Below are positions 35,925 to 44,749 of a DNA stretch of 64,000 bases, one piece after another. Each line of letters starts with the position of its first letter. Position 1 is the first letter of the stretch. A program made the position numbers and the translations under genes. The notes beneath the pieces are model-generated. The model saw only the letters and a program-made list of their open reading frames with translations, had not been told where the DNA came from and did no database searches. The stretch is from Alkaliflexus imshenetskii DSM 15055 (lineage in GTDB: Bacteria; Bacteroidota; Bacteroidia; Bacteroidales; Marinilabiliaceae), in contig NZ_KI912105.1 of the NCBI RefSeq assembly GCF_000517065.1, forward strand, positions 1,534,405 through 1,598,404, in the 5' to 3' direction.

Positions 35925-37777
35925 CAGCGTCGTTGACTGCCCTGGCGCTGTCGGTTGGTTTTTACAAAGTCATGAATATCAAACTCATGTGGATTCCATG
36001 GAATAATTCGACTCCAATTGGCGCGTATGTTAACCACCTCAGGAAAATAGATTAGACTTTCGGGTTGAATACCTTTGAGGAAGTCGCCCGTATCCCACTG
36101 TCCGTTTTGATTCTTATCAACAACAATACGAAGGAAGTAATCGCCGGGACGCAAATACTGAAACGCAATTTTTCCGTTTGCCGGGATGGGAGCCTGTCTC
36201 ACAACCTTCTCCTGTCGATCCAGAATTTGCAATAGCCAGGATGGCTCAGGTTCTGCCACATCTATATAGAAGATACCATAACTCTCCTCAGTTTTAACTG
36301 AAAACTCCTGTCGGATGGCATTGGTTGATAATCCATAAATATCTGTAAATGCTGCTGAGTCAACCTCGAGCAAATAGCGGCTACCTGGGACGCGATCAAA
36401 CTCAAACATATACCTTCTGTGCCTTACCGAATCTTGCGTGAGACGCACATCCATGGGTTGAAACAAGGTATCAACCATCTCAGACAGGCGAATGCCTGCA
36501 TGATTTATGTTTTTAACAGGCGATGGAAAACGGATTGTTAAATCCTCCAAAATTTCCAACGTGCCTTTAAGACCTTCCGGACGCAACACCGGAATCTCTC
36601 TCTCTTTTTCATCATCTCCCCGACGACGGGAACGGGTTTCACCTCCGCCTACCTGAAAAAAGTACGCGTTTAGGGTATCCGTTTTCAAAGTGAGATTGGC
36701 TGCCGAATCGGGCACGTGATACCGAACACGCAAAAACAAGGAATCGCTCCTGATGAGCACCGAATCGGTAAGCCAGAGCGATATGCTGTCGTGACGTGCA
36801 CTACGCTCATATACAAACCAGTTGCTCATGTCCCTGTCGACAAGGGTTACATCCAACGTCTCTTTTACGGGGCGGCTAAAAAAGAAATCTATACGATTTC
36901 GTGATTTACGTTCCACATCGCGAAGATATTGCCCCACATTGTCTTCCTGAAACAGAAACAGTTGGATGCTATCGGGTAAAAAAGCCTGTTCCTGCACTAC
37001 CACTGCCGAATCAGGTGGAATTGAATCAATGCGTTCATGAAACCCCACGAATGGTGAAACCAGTTGTGAGTGCCAGGCTATGCGCTCTCCGGGTTGATCA
37101 TAGCGGAAATTGCGGTTAACATCCTCCAAAGCATAGAGTCGGTATTCGCCGGGAGACAGGTTCTGAATTGAAAACCGTCCGTCGGGATTTGATTTGGTTA
37201 CCCTTATGGGCACTAGGGTTTTAAAGGCAGAGTCAGCCTGATTTTTATGTACCATAACCAACGCGTTGCTAACAGGAGCCAAGGTTTGCGCATCAAACAA
37301 AAAGCCGGAAATTCGCAAACTGTCGATTATCTCCCCGGTAGAAAAGGAGAACCTGAAATCCTGTAGCACATTGCCCTCATTGTTGTCGCTGATGGCATCG
37401 GCAAAATCAAGTGTATATGTAGTGTTGGGTTGCAAATCCTCCTTAAACCGGATAACCAGGTTGCGCCCTCTGGCCGACACCTCGGGCAATTCGTTCACGG
37501 GAGGCGAAACCATCAATTTCTGGAAAATATCCCTCACCTGAATAATCTCATCAAACTCAATTCGGATTTCATCTCCGATAAAACTCAATGAGCCTTCAGG
37601 CGGAATCGAACGAAGCATTACCGGCGGAACCTCATCGCGCGGACCACCGCCAGGGTAGCCAGTGCTGGCGCAACCTCCTGTTGAGAACACAATTGATGCA
37701 AATACCACAATAAAAAAGAGTGGCGCCGCATACTTTTTTAATAGTAACAACAGGCTTTGTATACTTTTATAACTCAT
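35924..37777 (-). CDS. Ig-like (Big_5/SbsA-like) outer-membrane lipoprotein
   Basis: A lipoprotein signal (FIVVFASIVFSTGGC) leads to TGYPGGGPRDEVPPVMLRS, the typical opening of a Bacteroidota family with one N-terminal SbsA-type Ig-like domain (EIRIEFDEIIQVRD to FRFSFSTGE). A carboxypeptidase-regulatory-like domain follows (GRFSIQNLSPGEYRLYALED), and a second such motif lies near the C-terminus (GDYFLRIVVDKNQNGQWD). The start at 37777 is chosen because GGAGG lies 7 nt upstream, an unusually good ribosome binding site here; the ATG at 37801 lacks one. It is coupled to the DUF3108 gene. Confidence 0.8.
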   Translation of the reverse strand: MSYKSIQSLLLLLKKYAAPLFFIVVFASIVFSTGGCASTGYPGGGPRDEVPPVMLRSIPPEGSLSFIGDEIRIEFDEIIQVRDIFQKLMVSPPVNELPEVSARGRNLVIRFKEDLQPNTTYTLDFADAISDNNEGNVLQDFRFSFSTGEIIDSLRISGFLFDAQTLAPVSNALVMVHKNQADSAFKTLVPIRVTKSNPDGRFSIQNLSPGEYRLYALEDVNRNFRYDQPGERIAWHSQLVSPFVGFHERIDSIPPDSAVVVQEQAFLPDSIQLFLFQEDNVGQYLRDVERKSRNRIDFFFSRPVKETLDVTLVDRDMSNWFVYERSARHDSISLWLTDSVLIRSDSLFLRVRYHVPDSAANLTLKTDTLNAYFFQVGGGETRSRRRGDDEKEREIPVLRPEGLKGTLEILEDLTIRFPSPVKNINHAGIRLSEMVDTLFQPMDVRLTQDSVRHRRYMFEFDRVPGSRYLLEVDSAAFTDIYGLSTNAIRQEFSVKTEESYGIFYIDVAEPEPSWLLQILDRQEKVVRQAPIPANGKIAFQYLRPGDYFLRIVVDKNQNGQWDTGDFLKGIQPESLIYFPEVVNIRANWSRIIPWNPHEFDIHDFVKTNRQRQGSQRR

Positions 37778-38071
37778 GGATGATCCTCCGGGAATAAACA
37801 TGAAATAAATTTAACTGTTTAAACTTAGAAAAAGATAGAAAGTTCTGATTTGTTCGTTATCAACCACACCTTTACATCTTTGCCCATCATTATTTTATAA
37901 AAAACGGACCAAAATCAATATTGTGCCATTAAAATAAATCGATTAGCCGCATGCCTCCTGATTTTTATAAATAATGCCCAAAGTTATAAAAAAAGGGCAT
38001 TCGGGACTTGATGACGATGGATAAACAATATTTATGCCCAATAGCGATATTAAACCCTTTGTGGCAGAAAC
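37778..38071. other. Divergent gap with no gene; small GGGCAT repeats
   Basis: AT-rich, no supportable gene. AATGCCC (37973-37979) and GGGCATT (37995-38001) form a 7-bp inverted repeat with a 15-nt loop, and TATGCCC recurs near 38033. CAAAGTTA at 37979-37986 reads as a minus-strand -7 match (TAACTTTG) without a good -33. Confidence 0.35.
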
Positions 38072-38102
38072 TTTGCAGGATATTCAAAAAGTAATAATTT
38101 TG
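38072..38102 (+). promoter_or_regulatory. Consensus promoter of the coiled-coil protein gene
   Basis: TTTG (38072-38075), 19 nt, then TAATTTTG (38095-38102) matches the Bacteroidota primary promoter at all defined positions, 26 nt before the start codon. Confidence 0.7.
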
Positions 38103-38127
38103 CTTTGTTACAAAAAACAGCTCTGAA

Positions 38128-39021
38128 ATGGAAATACAACCAGAAAGCACCCTGACAAAAAACAAAAAACTTATTATCGCCCTTGCTGGTCTGGGCTTAA
38201 TACTAATCATTGTTAGCGCACTCTATTTTTTTCAAAGTAAGGAGATGAACCTCATCGTGGAAAATCTCACTGAAGAAAAAAACATACTTACGGAAGAGTA
38301 TCAGCGACTAATTGTGAATTTTGACTCCCTGCAAAGTGACAATGACACACTAAATTTAATGTTACAGGTAGAGCGCGAACGAATTCACAACCTTGTGGAA
38401 GAGTTAAAAACAATCCGTGCTACCAACACAGCCAAAATACGTGAATATGAGCGAGAACTGACCACGCTCAGGGGCGTATTGCGAACCTATATTTTTCAGA
38501 TTGACTCCCTAAACGCCAGAAACATTGAACTCACAAAAGATAACATTGAACAACGGCGGCGAGTGGCAGAGATGCAAACTTCAGTGAGGCAACTGGAAAC
38601 CGTAAGAGCAAATCTTGAACAAAAAGTTACGATTGCCAGCAGGCTCGAAATTTCAGGGATAAAAGCCGATGGCCTCAACGCGTCGGGCAGAACCACCGAC
38701 CGAAGCAGCCGCACCAGTAAAATACGTATCTGCTTTACGCTTATGCGAAACGTGACCGCACCGGTGGGGATGAAAGATATCTATCTGCGAATTGAACGAC
38801 CCGACGGACAGCTTCTGATGCACTCACGTGACGACCTGTTTACACATGAAGGTTCACGAATCAATTATTCTGCCATGCGTTCGATTGAGTATGGCGGCGA
38901 AAGCACCGAAGTGTGTATCTTTTATGATGCGGATATGGGTGAGCTGCTAAGCGGAGAGTACGTTGCTGATATTTTTGCAGATGGTTTTCATATTGGCAAC
39001 CACAAATTTGCATTGAGGTAA
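38128..39021 (+). CDS. Membrane-anchored coiled-coil protein, function unknown
   Basis: One transmembrane helix (LIIALAGLGLILIIVSALYFF) near the N-terminus, then about 130 residues of coiled coil (LTEEKNILTEEYQRLIVNFD and similar heptads). A compact C-terminal domain follows, with IRICFTLMRNVTAPVGMKDI and EVCIFYDADMGELLSGEYV. The C-terminal domain looks extracytoplasmic. Such proteins are frequent in Bacteroidota but no function is known to me. The gene is alone, with its own promoter and terminator. Confidence 0.65.
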   Translation: MEIQPESTLTKNKKLIIALAGLGLILIIVSALYFFQSKEMNLIVENLTEEKNILTEEYQRLIVNFDSLQSDNDTLNLMLQVERERIHNLVEELKTIRATNTAKIREYERELTTLRGVLRTYIFQIDSLNARNIELTKDNIEQRRRVAEMQTSVRQLETVRANLEQKVTIASRLEISGIKADGLNASGRTTDRSSRTSKIRICFTLMRNVTAPVGMKDIYLRIERPDGQLLMHSRDDLFTHEGSRINYSAMRSIEYGGESTEVCIFYDADMGELLSGEYVADIFADGFHIGNHKFALR

Positions 39022-39048
39022 GTCATTAATAAACGCACGTTATCATAT

Positions 39049-39084
39049 AAAAAAGCCGCTAGAGAAAAACTATCGGCTTTTTTA
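39049..39084 (+). terminator. Terminator of the coiled-coil protein gene
   Basis: AAAAGCCGCTAG and CTATCGGCTTTT form a 12-bp stem with one mismatch and a 7-nt loop, followed by TTTATTT. It lies 28 nt after the stop codon. Confidence 0.8.
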
Positions 39085-39149
39085 TTTCTCCATGTAGTAT
39101 TCTTTTGCCAGAGTCACAGTCTTAAGGCTTGTTTAGCACGCGGTTTTAT

Positions 39150-39605
39150 GCATCGTTCCTACGGAACTCAATCGATTTATTAGTTGTTCCTGTGACCGGA
39201 TTAAAATCCGGCCTTATAAGACTAGCCGTTCCTCCGGAACTCTCGAGAAAAGGGCTGTGACAATAGAAAAGATAGCCTTTATAGAAGAGCCATAGGCTCG
39301 AATTATTTTGTAAGGATGGACTTTAGTCCATCTGGTAAAGGTGTAGCATGCTATGCGAGAGCCGTAGGCTCGGGCCATGTTTGGATAGGATGGAATATGT
39401 AGCGTTCCTAAGGAACTCAACGAATTTGCTAGCTGGACTTGTGACCGGATTAAAATCCGGCCTTACAATATAAAACGTTCCTACGGAACTAAATATATAA
39501 AGTAACCTTTATGCCAGAGACGTAGGCTCGGATATGTTTTGTAAGGATGGACTTTAGTCCATCTGGTAAAGGTGTTGCATGCTATGAGAGAGCCGTTGGC
39601 TCGGG
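39150..39605. repeat. Tandem duplication of a six-palindrome composite repeat
   Basis: Two units, each with the palindromes in the order A-B-A-C-D-C. A is GTTCC-nnn-GGAAC (39155, 39228, 39404, 39477). B is CCGGATTAAAATCCGG (39196, 39445). C is GAGCC-nnn-GGCTC (39287, 39359, 39517 with one mismatch, 39590). D is GATGGACTTTAGTCCATC (39315, 39546). The A elements repeat at 249 bp and the D elements at 231 bp, because unit 2 lacks about 18 bp between the second A and the first C. An exact 39-bp match covers D (39306-39344 and 39537-39575). It lies between convergent genes and encodes no protein. Confidence 0.9.
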
Positions 39606-39626
39606 GCTTTTTTGGAAAGGGCGTTT

Positions 39627-40547
39627 TTATGGTTCCAACTCGCCCAGCTTATATGGCGTTGACTGATACACGTAGTAGTTTAGCCAATTTGAATAGAGCA
39701 AATGGGCATGGCCACGCCAGGTAACCACAGGCTTTGCCTCGGGATTATCTCCGGGGTAATAATTCTCAGGAACGGCAATCTCCATTCCTTTATTGATGTC
39801 GCGCCAATACTCCTCTCCCAAAGTATTTTCATCATACTCCGGATGGCCGGTTACAAAAATTTGCCGACGATCTTCTGATATGGCCAAAAACACGCCTGCC
39901 TCTGGTGACTGGCTCAATAAAATAAGGCTTGGCGCGGCATTGACATCCTCAACACGCACCTCGGTATATCGCGAATGCGGCACTTGATACACATCATCAA
40001 AACCACGAAGTAAAGGCTCCTTGGGCAGAAGCACATCGTGGTTAAACACGCCAAACATTTTTTTTGTAAGTTCAAACTTTTGCACACCAAAATGGTAGTA
40101 CATTCCGGCCTGTGCTCCCCAGCATATATGAAAAGTGGAGGTAACATGCTTTTTGCTCCACTCCATAATTTCACATAACTCGGGCCAATAGGTCACTTGC
40201 TCAAAGTCGATTAACTCAACAGGAGCACCGGTAATTATCATCCCATCAAAATACTGATCCCTGATTTCATCAAATGTCTTATAAAAAGCCACTAAATGCT
40301 CCTGCGGTGTGTTGCGATGTGCATGCGATGAAGTCATCATCAACTCTATCTCCACCTGCAAGGGTGAATTTGAAAGCACCCGAAGCAGATGTGACTCAGT
40401 GACAATCTTAAGGGGCATCAGATTCAAAATGAGTATCTTCAAAGGCCGGATATCCTGGGATTCGGCCCGGCTGGCCCCCATAACAAATACATTTTCAGCC
40501 TCGAGCAAAGCCTTTGCAGGAAGCGTATCAGGAATATTAACAGGCAT
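39627..40547 (-). CDS. metA: Homoserine O-acyltransferase, probably acetyl-CoA specific
   Basis: First committed step of methionine synthesis from homoserine. The 306 residues align with MetA without gaps at the key sites: Cys142 (HICWGAQ) as the acyl acceptor, His235 and Glu237 (TGHPEYD) as the catalytic pair. Residue 111 is Glu (GAPVELIDF), where the succinyl-CoA-using E. coli enzyme has Gly. Glu111 is known to favour acetyl-CoA in Bacillus MetA, so O-acetylhomoserine is the likely product despite the usual succinyltransferase name. It is 101 bp downstream of the tetR gene; no riboswitch was identified in that gap. Confidence 0.95.
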   Translation of the reverse strand: MPVNIPDTLPAKALLEAENVFVMGASRAESQDIRPLKILILNLMPLKIVTESHLLRVLSNSPLQVEIELMMTSSHAHRNTPQEHLVAFYKTFDEIRDQYFDGMIITGAPVELIDFEQVTYWPELCEIMEWSKKHVTSTFHICWGAQAGMYYHFGVQKFELTKKMFGVFNHDVLLPKEPLLRGFDDVYQVPHSRYTEVRVEDVNAAPSLILLSQSPEAGVFLAISEDRRQIFVTGHPEYDENTLGEEYWRDINKGMEIAVPENYYPGDNPEAKPVVTWRGHAHLLYSNWLNYYVYQSTPYKLGELEP

Positions 40548-40648
40548 AACAATTTTCTAAAACAACAAATATCCAATTTGGGCTACGCTGGCATCCTTGA
40601 TACCGGCTAACCACATCATCCGCACCCGCAGCAAGTCTGTAAAGACCC

Positions 40649-41257
40649 TTAGCGTTTCATTACTCCATAGAACAGGATATTCAGAATGTTATCCAGTTGC
40701 TGGTGAAATTCTTCACGGTTGGAAACACCTCTGAACAGAGGGATTTCGAGACCTCTGAGAGCTGTGGCTATACCGATAGCTCCCATCCGCGTGTTTTTAA
40801 CATGAAACACATCATTCAGAACACCCTCATCGAGAATGGTTTTAAGCATCTCATCTTCGAGAGATTCGCCTCTCATCTTAACTGTGTCGAGAAACTCGTA
40901 TCCACCATAAAGATCCTCCTTTAGCACCTTTTGATAGTTCTCCAGACCAGCCACTGTTTCCATGCGCACAATGACATAATCTCTTAACTTGTTTGCAGGA
41001 TCCCGGTCGGAACGAACCACATCTTTCAGCTTATCATACAAGAGTTCGGCCTCCATTTCAATAACGGCCTGAAAAATCTCTTCCTTGTTTTTAAAATAAT
41101 AATAAAGGGAGCTTTTCCCTTTTCTCAAAGCCATGGCAATGTCCTCCATGGTAGTTTTTTTATAGCCAAAACGGGCAAACAGGTCACGTGATGCATCCAG
41201 TATAGCCGATCTGGTAGCATCCTGCGCCGGTGTCAACGAACTGTTTTCCAGACTCAT
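40649..41257 (-). CDS. TetR/AcrR-family transcriptional regulator
   Basis: The N-terminal 60 residues are a TetR helix-turn-helix (AILDASRDLFARFGYKKTTM followed by SLYYYFKNKEEIF). The remaining 140 residues form a helical ligand-binding domain with no recognised subfamily. The family usually represses neighbouring genes, which would be metA downstream or rnr upstream, but no palindromic operator was found. It lies 73 bp after rnr. Confidence 0.9.
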   Translation of the reverse strand: MSLENSSLTPAQDATRSAILDASRDLFARFGYKKTTMEDIAMALRKGKSSLYYYFKNKEEIFQAVIEMEAELLYDKLKDVVRSDRDPANKLRDYVIVRMETVAGLENYQKVLKEDLYGGYEFLDTVKMRGESLEDEMLKTILDEGVLNDVFHVKNTRMGAIGIATALRGLEIPLFRGVSNREEFHQQLDNILNILFYGVMKR

Positions 41258-41284
41258 GGTGATTTAGATTTTCAATGGTTATTG

Positions 41285-41292
41285 CAAAAATA
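41285..41292 (-). promoter_or_regulatory. -7 element upstream of the tetR-family gene
   Basis: On the minus strand TATTTTTG matches TAnnTTTG, 28 nt before the start codon. The -33 spacing is not ideal. Confidence 0.4.
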
Positions 41293-41330
41293 AAAATAGT
41301 TTCTCAAACAAATGGGAATGAGCGCAATTA

Positions 41331-43496
41331 TTAACGCATCCAGGCATCCTCATCCTGAGCAGGCACAAAGTCCAGCTGTCGTTTCTCTAGGTTTGCACGT
41401 GCTACTTTAATGCGTATCGGGTCTCCAAGTTGAAAGCGCCTTCTGGTTTTTCGGCCAATGATGCAGTAGTTTTCTTCATCAAACTGGTAAAAGTCGTCAT
41501 CCAAATCGCGTATTGGAATCATCCCTTCGCATTTGTTTTCAACAATTTCAACGTAAAGCCCCCACTCACTCACGCCGGAAATAACGCCATCAAAATTCTG
41601 TCCCTGACGATCTTTCAGGAATTCGACCTGTTTGTATTTGATGGATGCTCTTTCGGCTTCGGCAGAGCGCTGCTCCATATCGGAACTGTGCTCACACATC
41701 TCTTCGTACTTATCGGCTGATACCGATCGTCCGCCGTCAAGATAACGTTGCAACAATCGGTGCACCATCATGTCGGGATATCGGCGAATGGGAGATGTAA
41801 AATGGGTATAGTGTTTAAATGAGAGGCCGTAATGACCGATGTTATGGGTAGAGTAGATTGCTTTGGCCATTGTACGTACGGCCAATGTCTCAATGATATT
41901 CTGTTCCTTTTTGCCTCTCACATTTTCGAGTAACCTGTTCAATGCCTGGCTAACGCTCTCTTTGCCCTGCGGCATTGCTTCGAGGCCAAATCTGCGCACA
42001 AAGCGGCTGAATGTTTCAAACTTATCGGGGTCGGGCAAGTCATGTATGCGATAGACAAACGTTTTGGCGCTCTTGGATTTGCCTCCATCCAACTCATTTT
42101 TTCCTATCAACTCTGCCACACGCTTGTTGGCCATAAGCATAAACTCTTCGATGAGTTTGTTGGCTTCCTTCGACTCCTTGAAAAACACTGAGATAGGCTT
42201 TCCTTTCTCATCGATTTCAAATTTCACCTCTACGCGCTCAAAACTGATGGCGCCTTTACGAAATCGGGCTTCCCTAATTTTTTTGGCCAAGCTGTTGAGG
42301 GTGAGAATTTCTTCAGAAAAATCACCCTTCCCGGTTTCAATAACTTCCTGTGCCTCCTCGTAAGAAAAGCGGCGATCGGAATTGATGATTGTGCGACCAA
42401 CCCAGGCATCCTTCACCTCAGCATCATCGGTCATTTCAAACACTACTGAAAAGCAGAGTTTATCCTCATTGGGGCGAAGCGAACAAAGGAAATTACTCAA
42501 ACGCTCAGGCAACATTGGCACCACGCGATCAACCAGATATACCGAGGTGGCTCTGTCGTAACCCTCTTTATCGATAACCGAATCAGGAACAACATAGTGC
42601 GTGACATCGGCAATGTGCACACCCACTTCCCAAAGGCCGTTGTCAAGTTTTCGCAACGACAAGGCATCGTCAAAATCTTTTGCATCGGCCGGGTCGATGG
42701 TGAAGGTGGTTATATTGCGAAAATCGCGTCGTTTCTTTATCTCTTCAGCAGGAATTTCGTCGGGAATTTTTTCAGCCGCCGCCACCACCTCAGGTGGATA
42801 AAAATAGGGCAGGTTAAATTCGGCAAGTATGGCATGCATTTCAGCCTCATTGTCACCCACATTGCCGAGCACATCAACAACTTCACCTACCGGATTTTTA
42901 GATTTTGCAGGCCACTCTACAATGCGAACAACGGCTTTTTGACCGTTAACGGCACCCTTTAGTTTGTCTTTGGGTATGAAAATATCCCTATTGATGACTT
43001 TATTCTCAGCCACAAGGAAAGCAAAATTGGGACTTACATCAAGTACCCCCACAAAGAGCTCTCTTTTACGTTTAATTATTTCAACAACTTCGCCCTCCAT
43101 TTGATGCCGCTTTCGTCGGGCATACTGTAGTACTCTAACCCTGTCACCATGAAGGGCATTGTTTAGATTGGCCTGTGTTACAAATATATCCTGCCCGCCA
43201 TCGTCCGGAACAATATAGGCAGCACCAGAAGCGGTCATATCAACCCGACCCTCAATTTGCGACCCACGTGCCTGTAATTTAAAACGGCCTGTAGATACTT
43301 CACCCAAATATCCGCTTTCCGACAACTCATAAAGTAAAACTTCCACTAGCTGGCGACCGCTTTTTTTGGTTACACCAATTATGGAAGCTATCTGTTTATA
43401 ATTGTAACTCTTTTGGGGATTATTGAAAAAAACATCCTGAATCAATGCTTTCATTTCGGCACGTTTGGGCCGCTTACTCTCCTTATCTTTAATCAT
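41331..43496 (-). CDS. rnr: Ribonuclease R
   Basis: Processive 3'-5' exoribonuclease that degrades structured RNA. The 721 residues run from an N-terminal winged helix (NYKQIASIIGVTKKSGRQLV) through cold-shock domains and the RNB catalytic domain (TIDPADAKDFDDALSL with the metal-binding Asp cluster; HYTHFTSPIRRYPD). A C-terminal S1 domain follows (FDGVISGVSEWGLYVEI). The tail is short and lacks the long basic extension of the E. coli enzyme. Confidence 0.96.
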   Translation of the reverse strand: MIKDKESKRPKRAEMKALIQDVFFNNPQKSYNYKQIASIIGVTKKSGRQLVEVLLYELSESGYLGEVSTGRFKLQARGSQIEGRVDMTASGAAYIVPDDGGQDIFVTQANLNNALHGDRVRVLQYARRKRHQMEGEVVEIIKRKRELFVGVLDVSPNFAFLVAENKVINRDIFIPKDKLKGAVNGQKAVVRIVEWPAKSKNPVGEVVDVLGNVGDNEAEMHAILAEFNLPYFYPPEVVAAAEKIPDEIPAEEIKKRRDFRNITTFTIDPADAKDFDDALSLRKLDNGLWEVGVHIADVTHYVVPDSVIDKEGYDRATSVYLVDRVVPMLPERLSNFLCSLRPNEDKLCFSVVFEMTDDAEVKDAWVGRTIINSDRRFSYEEAQEVIETGKGDFSEEILTLNSLAKKIREARFRKGAISFERVEVKFEIDEKGKPISVFFKESKEANKLIEEFMLMANKRVAELIGKNELDGGKSKSAKTFVYRIHDLPDPDKFETFSRFVRRFGLEAMPQGKESVSQALNRLLENVRGKKEQNIIETLAVRTMAKAIYSTHNIGHYGLSFKHYTHFTSPIRRYPDMMVHRLLQRYLDGGRSVSADKYEEMCEHSSDMEQRSAEAERASIKYKQVEFLKDRQGQNFDGVISGVSEWGLYVEIVENKCEGMIPIRDLDDDFYQFDEENYCIIGRKTRRRFQLGDPIRIKVARANLEKRQLDFVPAQDEDAWMR

Positions 43497-43512
43497 CTGT
43501 TCTGTTTTAAAT

Positions 43513-43520
43513 CAAAAATA
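43513..43520 (-). promoter_or_regulatory. -7 element upstream of rnr
   Basis: Minus-strand TATTTTTG matches TAnnTTTG, 17 nt from the ATG, which would give a very short leader. Confidence 0.35.
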
Positions 43521-43912
43521 ACCAGACGTTCAATTTATTCTGAGCACTTAGGTGTGATGACTTCAGTAAAAAAGAAAATCACAAAAATGGCTGTAACTTT
43601 ACTTCAAAAACAGTCATTGGCCTTGGCGTTGAAATTAATTGCCAGTCTAAGACTCAAACAATTATCACATCCGGCTTGGTTATCATATCAAATATAAGGA
43701 TTAAAAGTCTCAAATGCTGAATTTTTGAATAAAAAAATCCGCTACAAAACTATTAGCCACCAAATTCGCCCCCTTAAACAAATCCATCAAAAGGAATATT
43801 CAACCGGAAAGGATTATGCCGATTAACCGGACTGCATTTATCCAATTAAAAACGTAACCTTATTCATTTTCAAACGAAAAAGTATTCAGAAACAACAATC
43901 AAAATAAACGAG
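43521..43912. other. Divergent gap between rnr and the YwqK-like gene, nothing recognised
   Basis: About 390 bp, AT-rich, with no supportable reading frame, RNA gene or inverted repeat beyond the rnr promoter element. Confidence 0.4.
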
Positions 43913-44737
43913 ATGTATCTCCTGAAAACGGTTATTTTAGTGCTGTTGATGGCCTTGTTGCCAAATGGAAATGTTTCTTCGCAGGAAACACAACGCAATC
44001 TGTTTGATGCCGAAGGACAAAAGACCGGATATTGGGCCATTTTTTCGCCAGAGGACTTCAGCATAATGGAAGAAGGCAGCTATGTGGATGGTAACAAAGA
44101 TGGATTGTGGAAAACCTACTTCCCAAATGGAAATGTGAGTCACGAAATCACGTGGCGAAATGGTGTGGCCAGAGGCCCGGTGCGTTCATATTATCCTGAC
44201 GGCACGCTCAGGGAAGAGGGTAATTGGCAAGAGTTCTGTTGGGTAGGCACCTATCGGTACTATCACCCAACTGGGCAATCGGCATACGAATTTCATTTTA
44301 ACCGCAACGGACGACGCGAAGGCGAACAGCGCTACTTCTATCCCGATGGCGTACTAAAATACAGAGGCAAATGGGACAATGGAGCGATTCTTGGCCAGGT
44401 TGAAGTGTACAATGCCACCGGCGATCTGGTTCAACTGAGAAACTACAACGACAGCGGTGAGTTTGAAAGCCTCACCACCAACAACGACGCACTCAAACAG
44501 TTTATTGCCGAAACAACACGTCCACAATCCAGTCCCTTTCTTGGTACTGGACACCACACAATTTATAGAATGAATGGGCAGATATATCAAAAAGGCTATT
44601 ACCAAAACGGCCAATTTATCACAGGCGAAGAGTTTATCTACGACGATCAGGAAAATCTCAGACAGATACGTGTTTATGAGAATGGGCGAATGGTAAGAAT
44701 TAAATCGGGTGAGGAGTTAAACCGGGCCATCCGTTAA
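43913..44737 (+). CDS. Secreted MORN-repeat (YwqK-like) protein
   Basis: A signal peptide (LLKTVILVLLMALLPNGNVSSQ) is followed by repeated MORN-type motifs such as DGLWKTYFPNGNVSHEITW, GPVRSYYPDGTLREEGNW, GTYRYYHPTGQSAYEF and GEQRYFYPDGVLKYRGKW. MORN repeats form beta-hairpins; in this family they are often labelled as antitoxin of the YwqK type, but there is no toxin gene nearby and the export signal argues for an envelope role. The 274-residue protein is convergent with the FISUMP gene. Confidence 0.8.
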   Translation: MYLLKTVILVLLMALLPNGNVSSQETQRNLFDAEGQKTGYWAIFSPEDFSIMEEGSYVDGNKDGLWKTYFPNGNVSHEITWRNGVARGPVRSYYPDGTLREEGNWQEFCWVGTYRYYHPTGQSAYEFHFNRNGRREGEQRYFYPDGVLKYRGKWDNGAILGQVEVYNATGDLVQLRNYNDSGEFESLTTNNDALKQFIAETTRPQSSPFLGTGHHTIYRMNGQIYQKGYYQNGQFITGEEFIYDDQENLRQIRVYENGRMVRIKSGEELNRAIR

Positions 44738-44749
44738 TGCCAAACAATG

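Noticed and set aside
39150-39605. CRISPR array
   Set aside because: The repeats are palindromes of four kinds in a duplicated order, not one direct repeat with unique spacers, and no cas genes are nearby.
40548-40648. Possible SAM riboswitch before metA
   Set aside because: A small stem (GGTATC-aag-GATGCC, minus strand) is present, but the conserved core of SAM-I or SAM-II was not found and the gap is only 101 bp.
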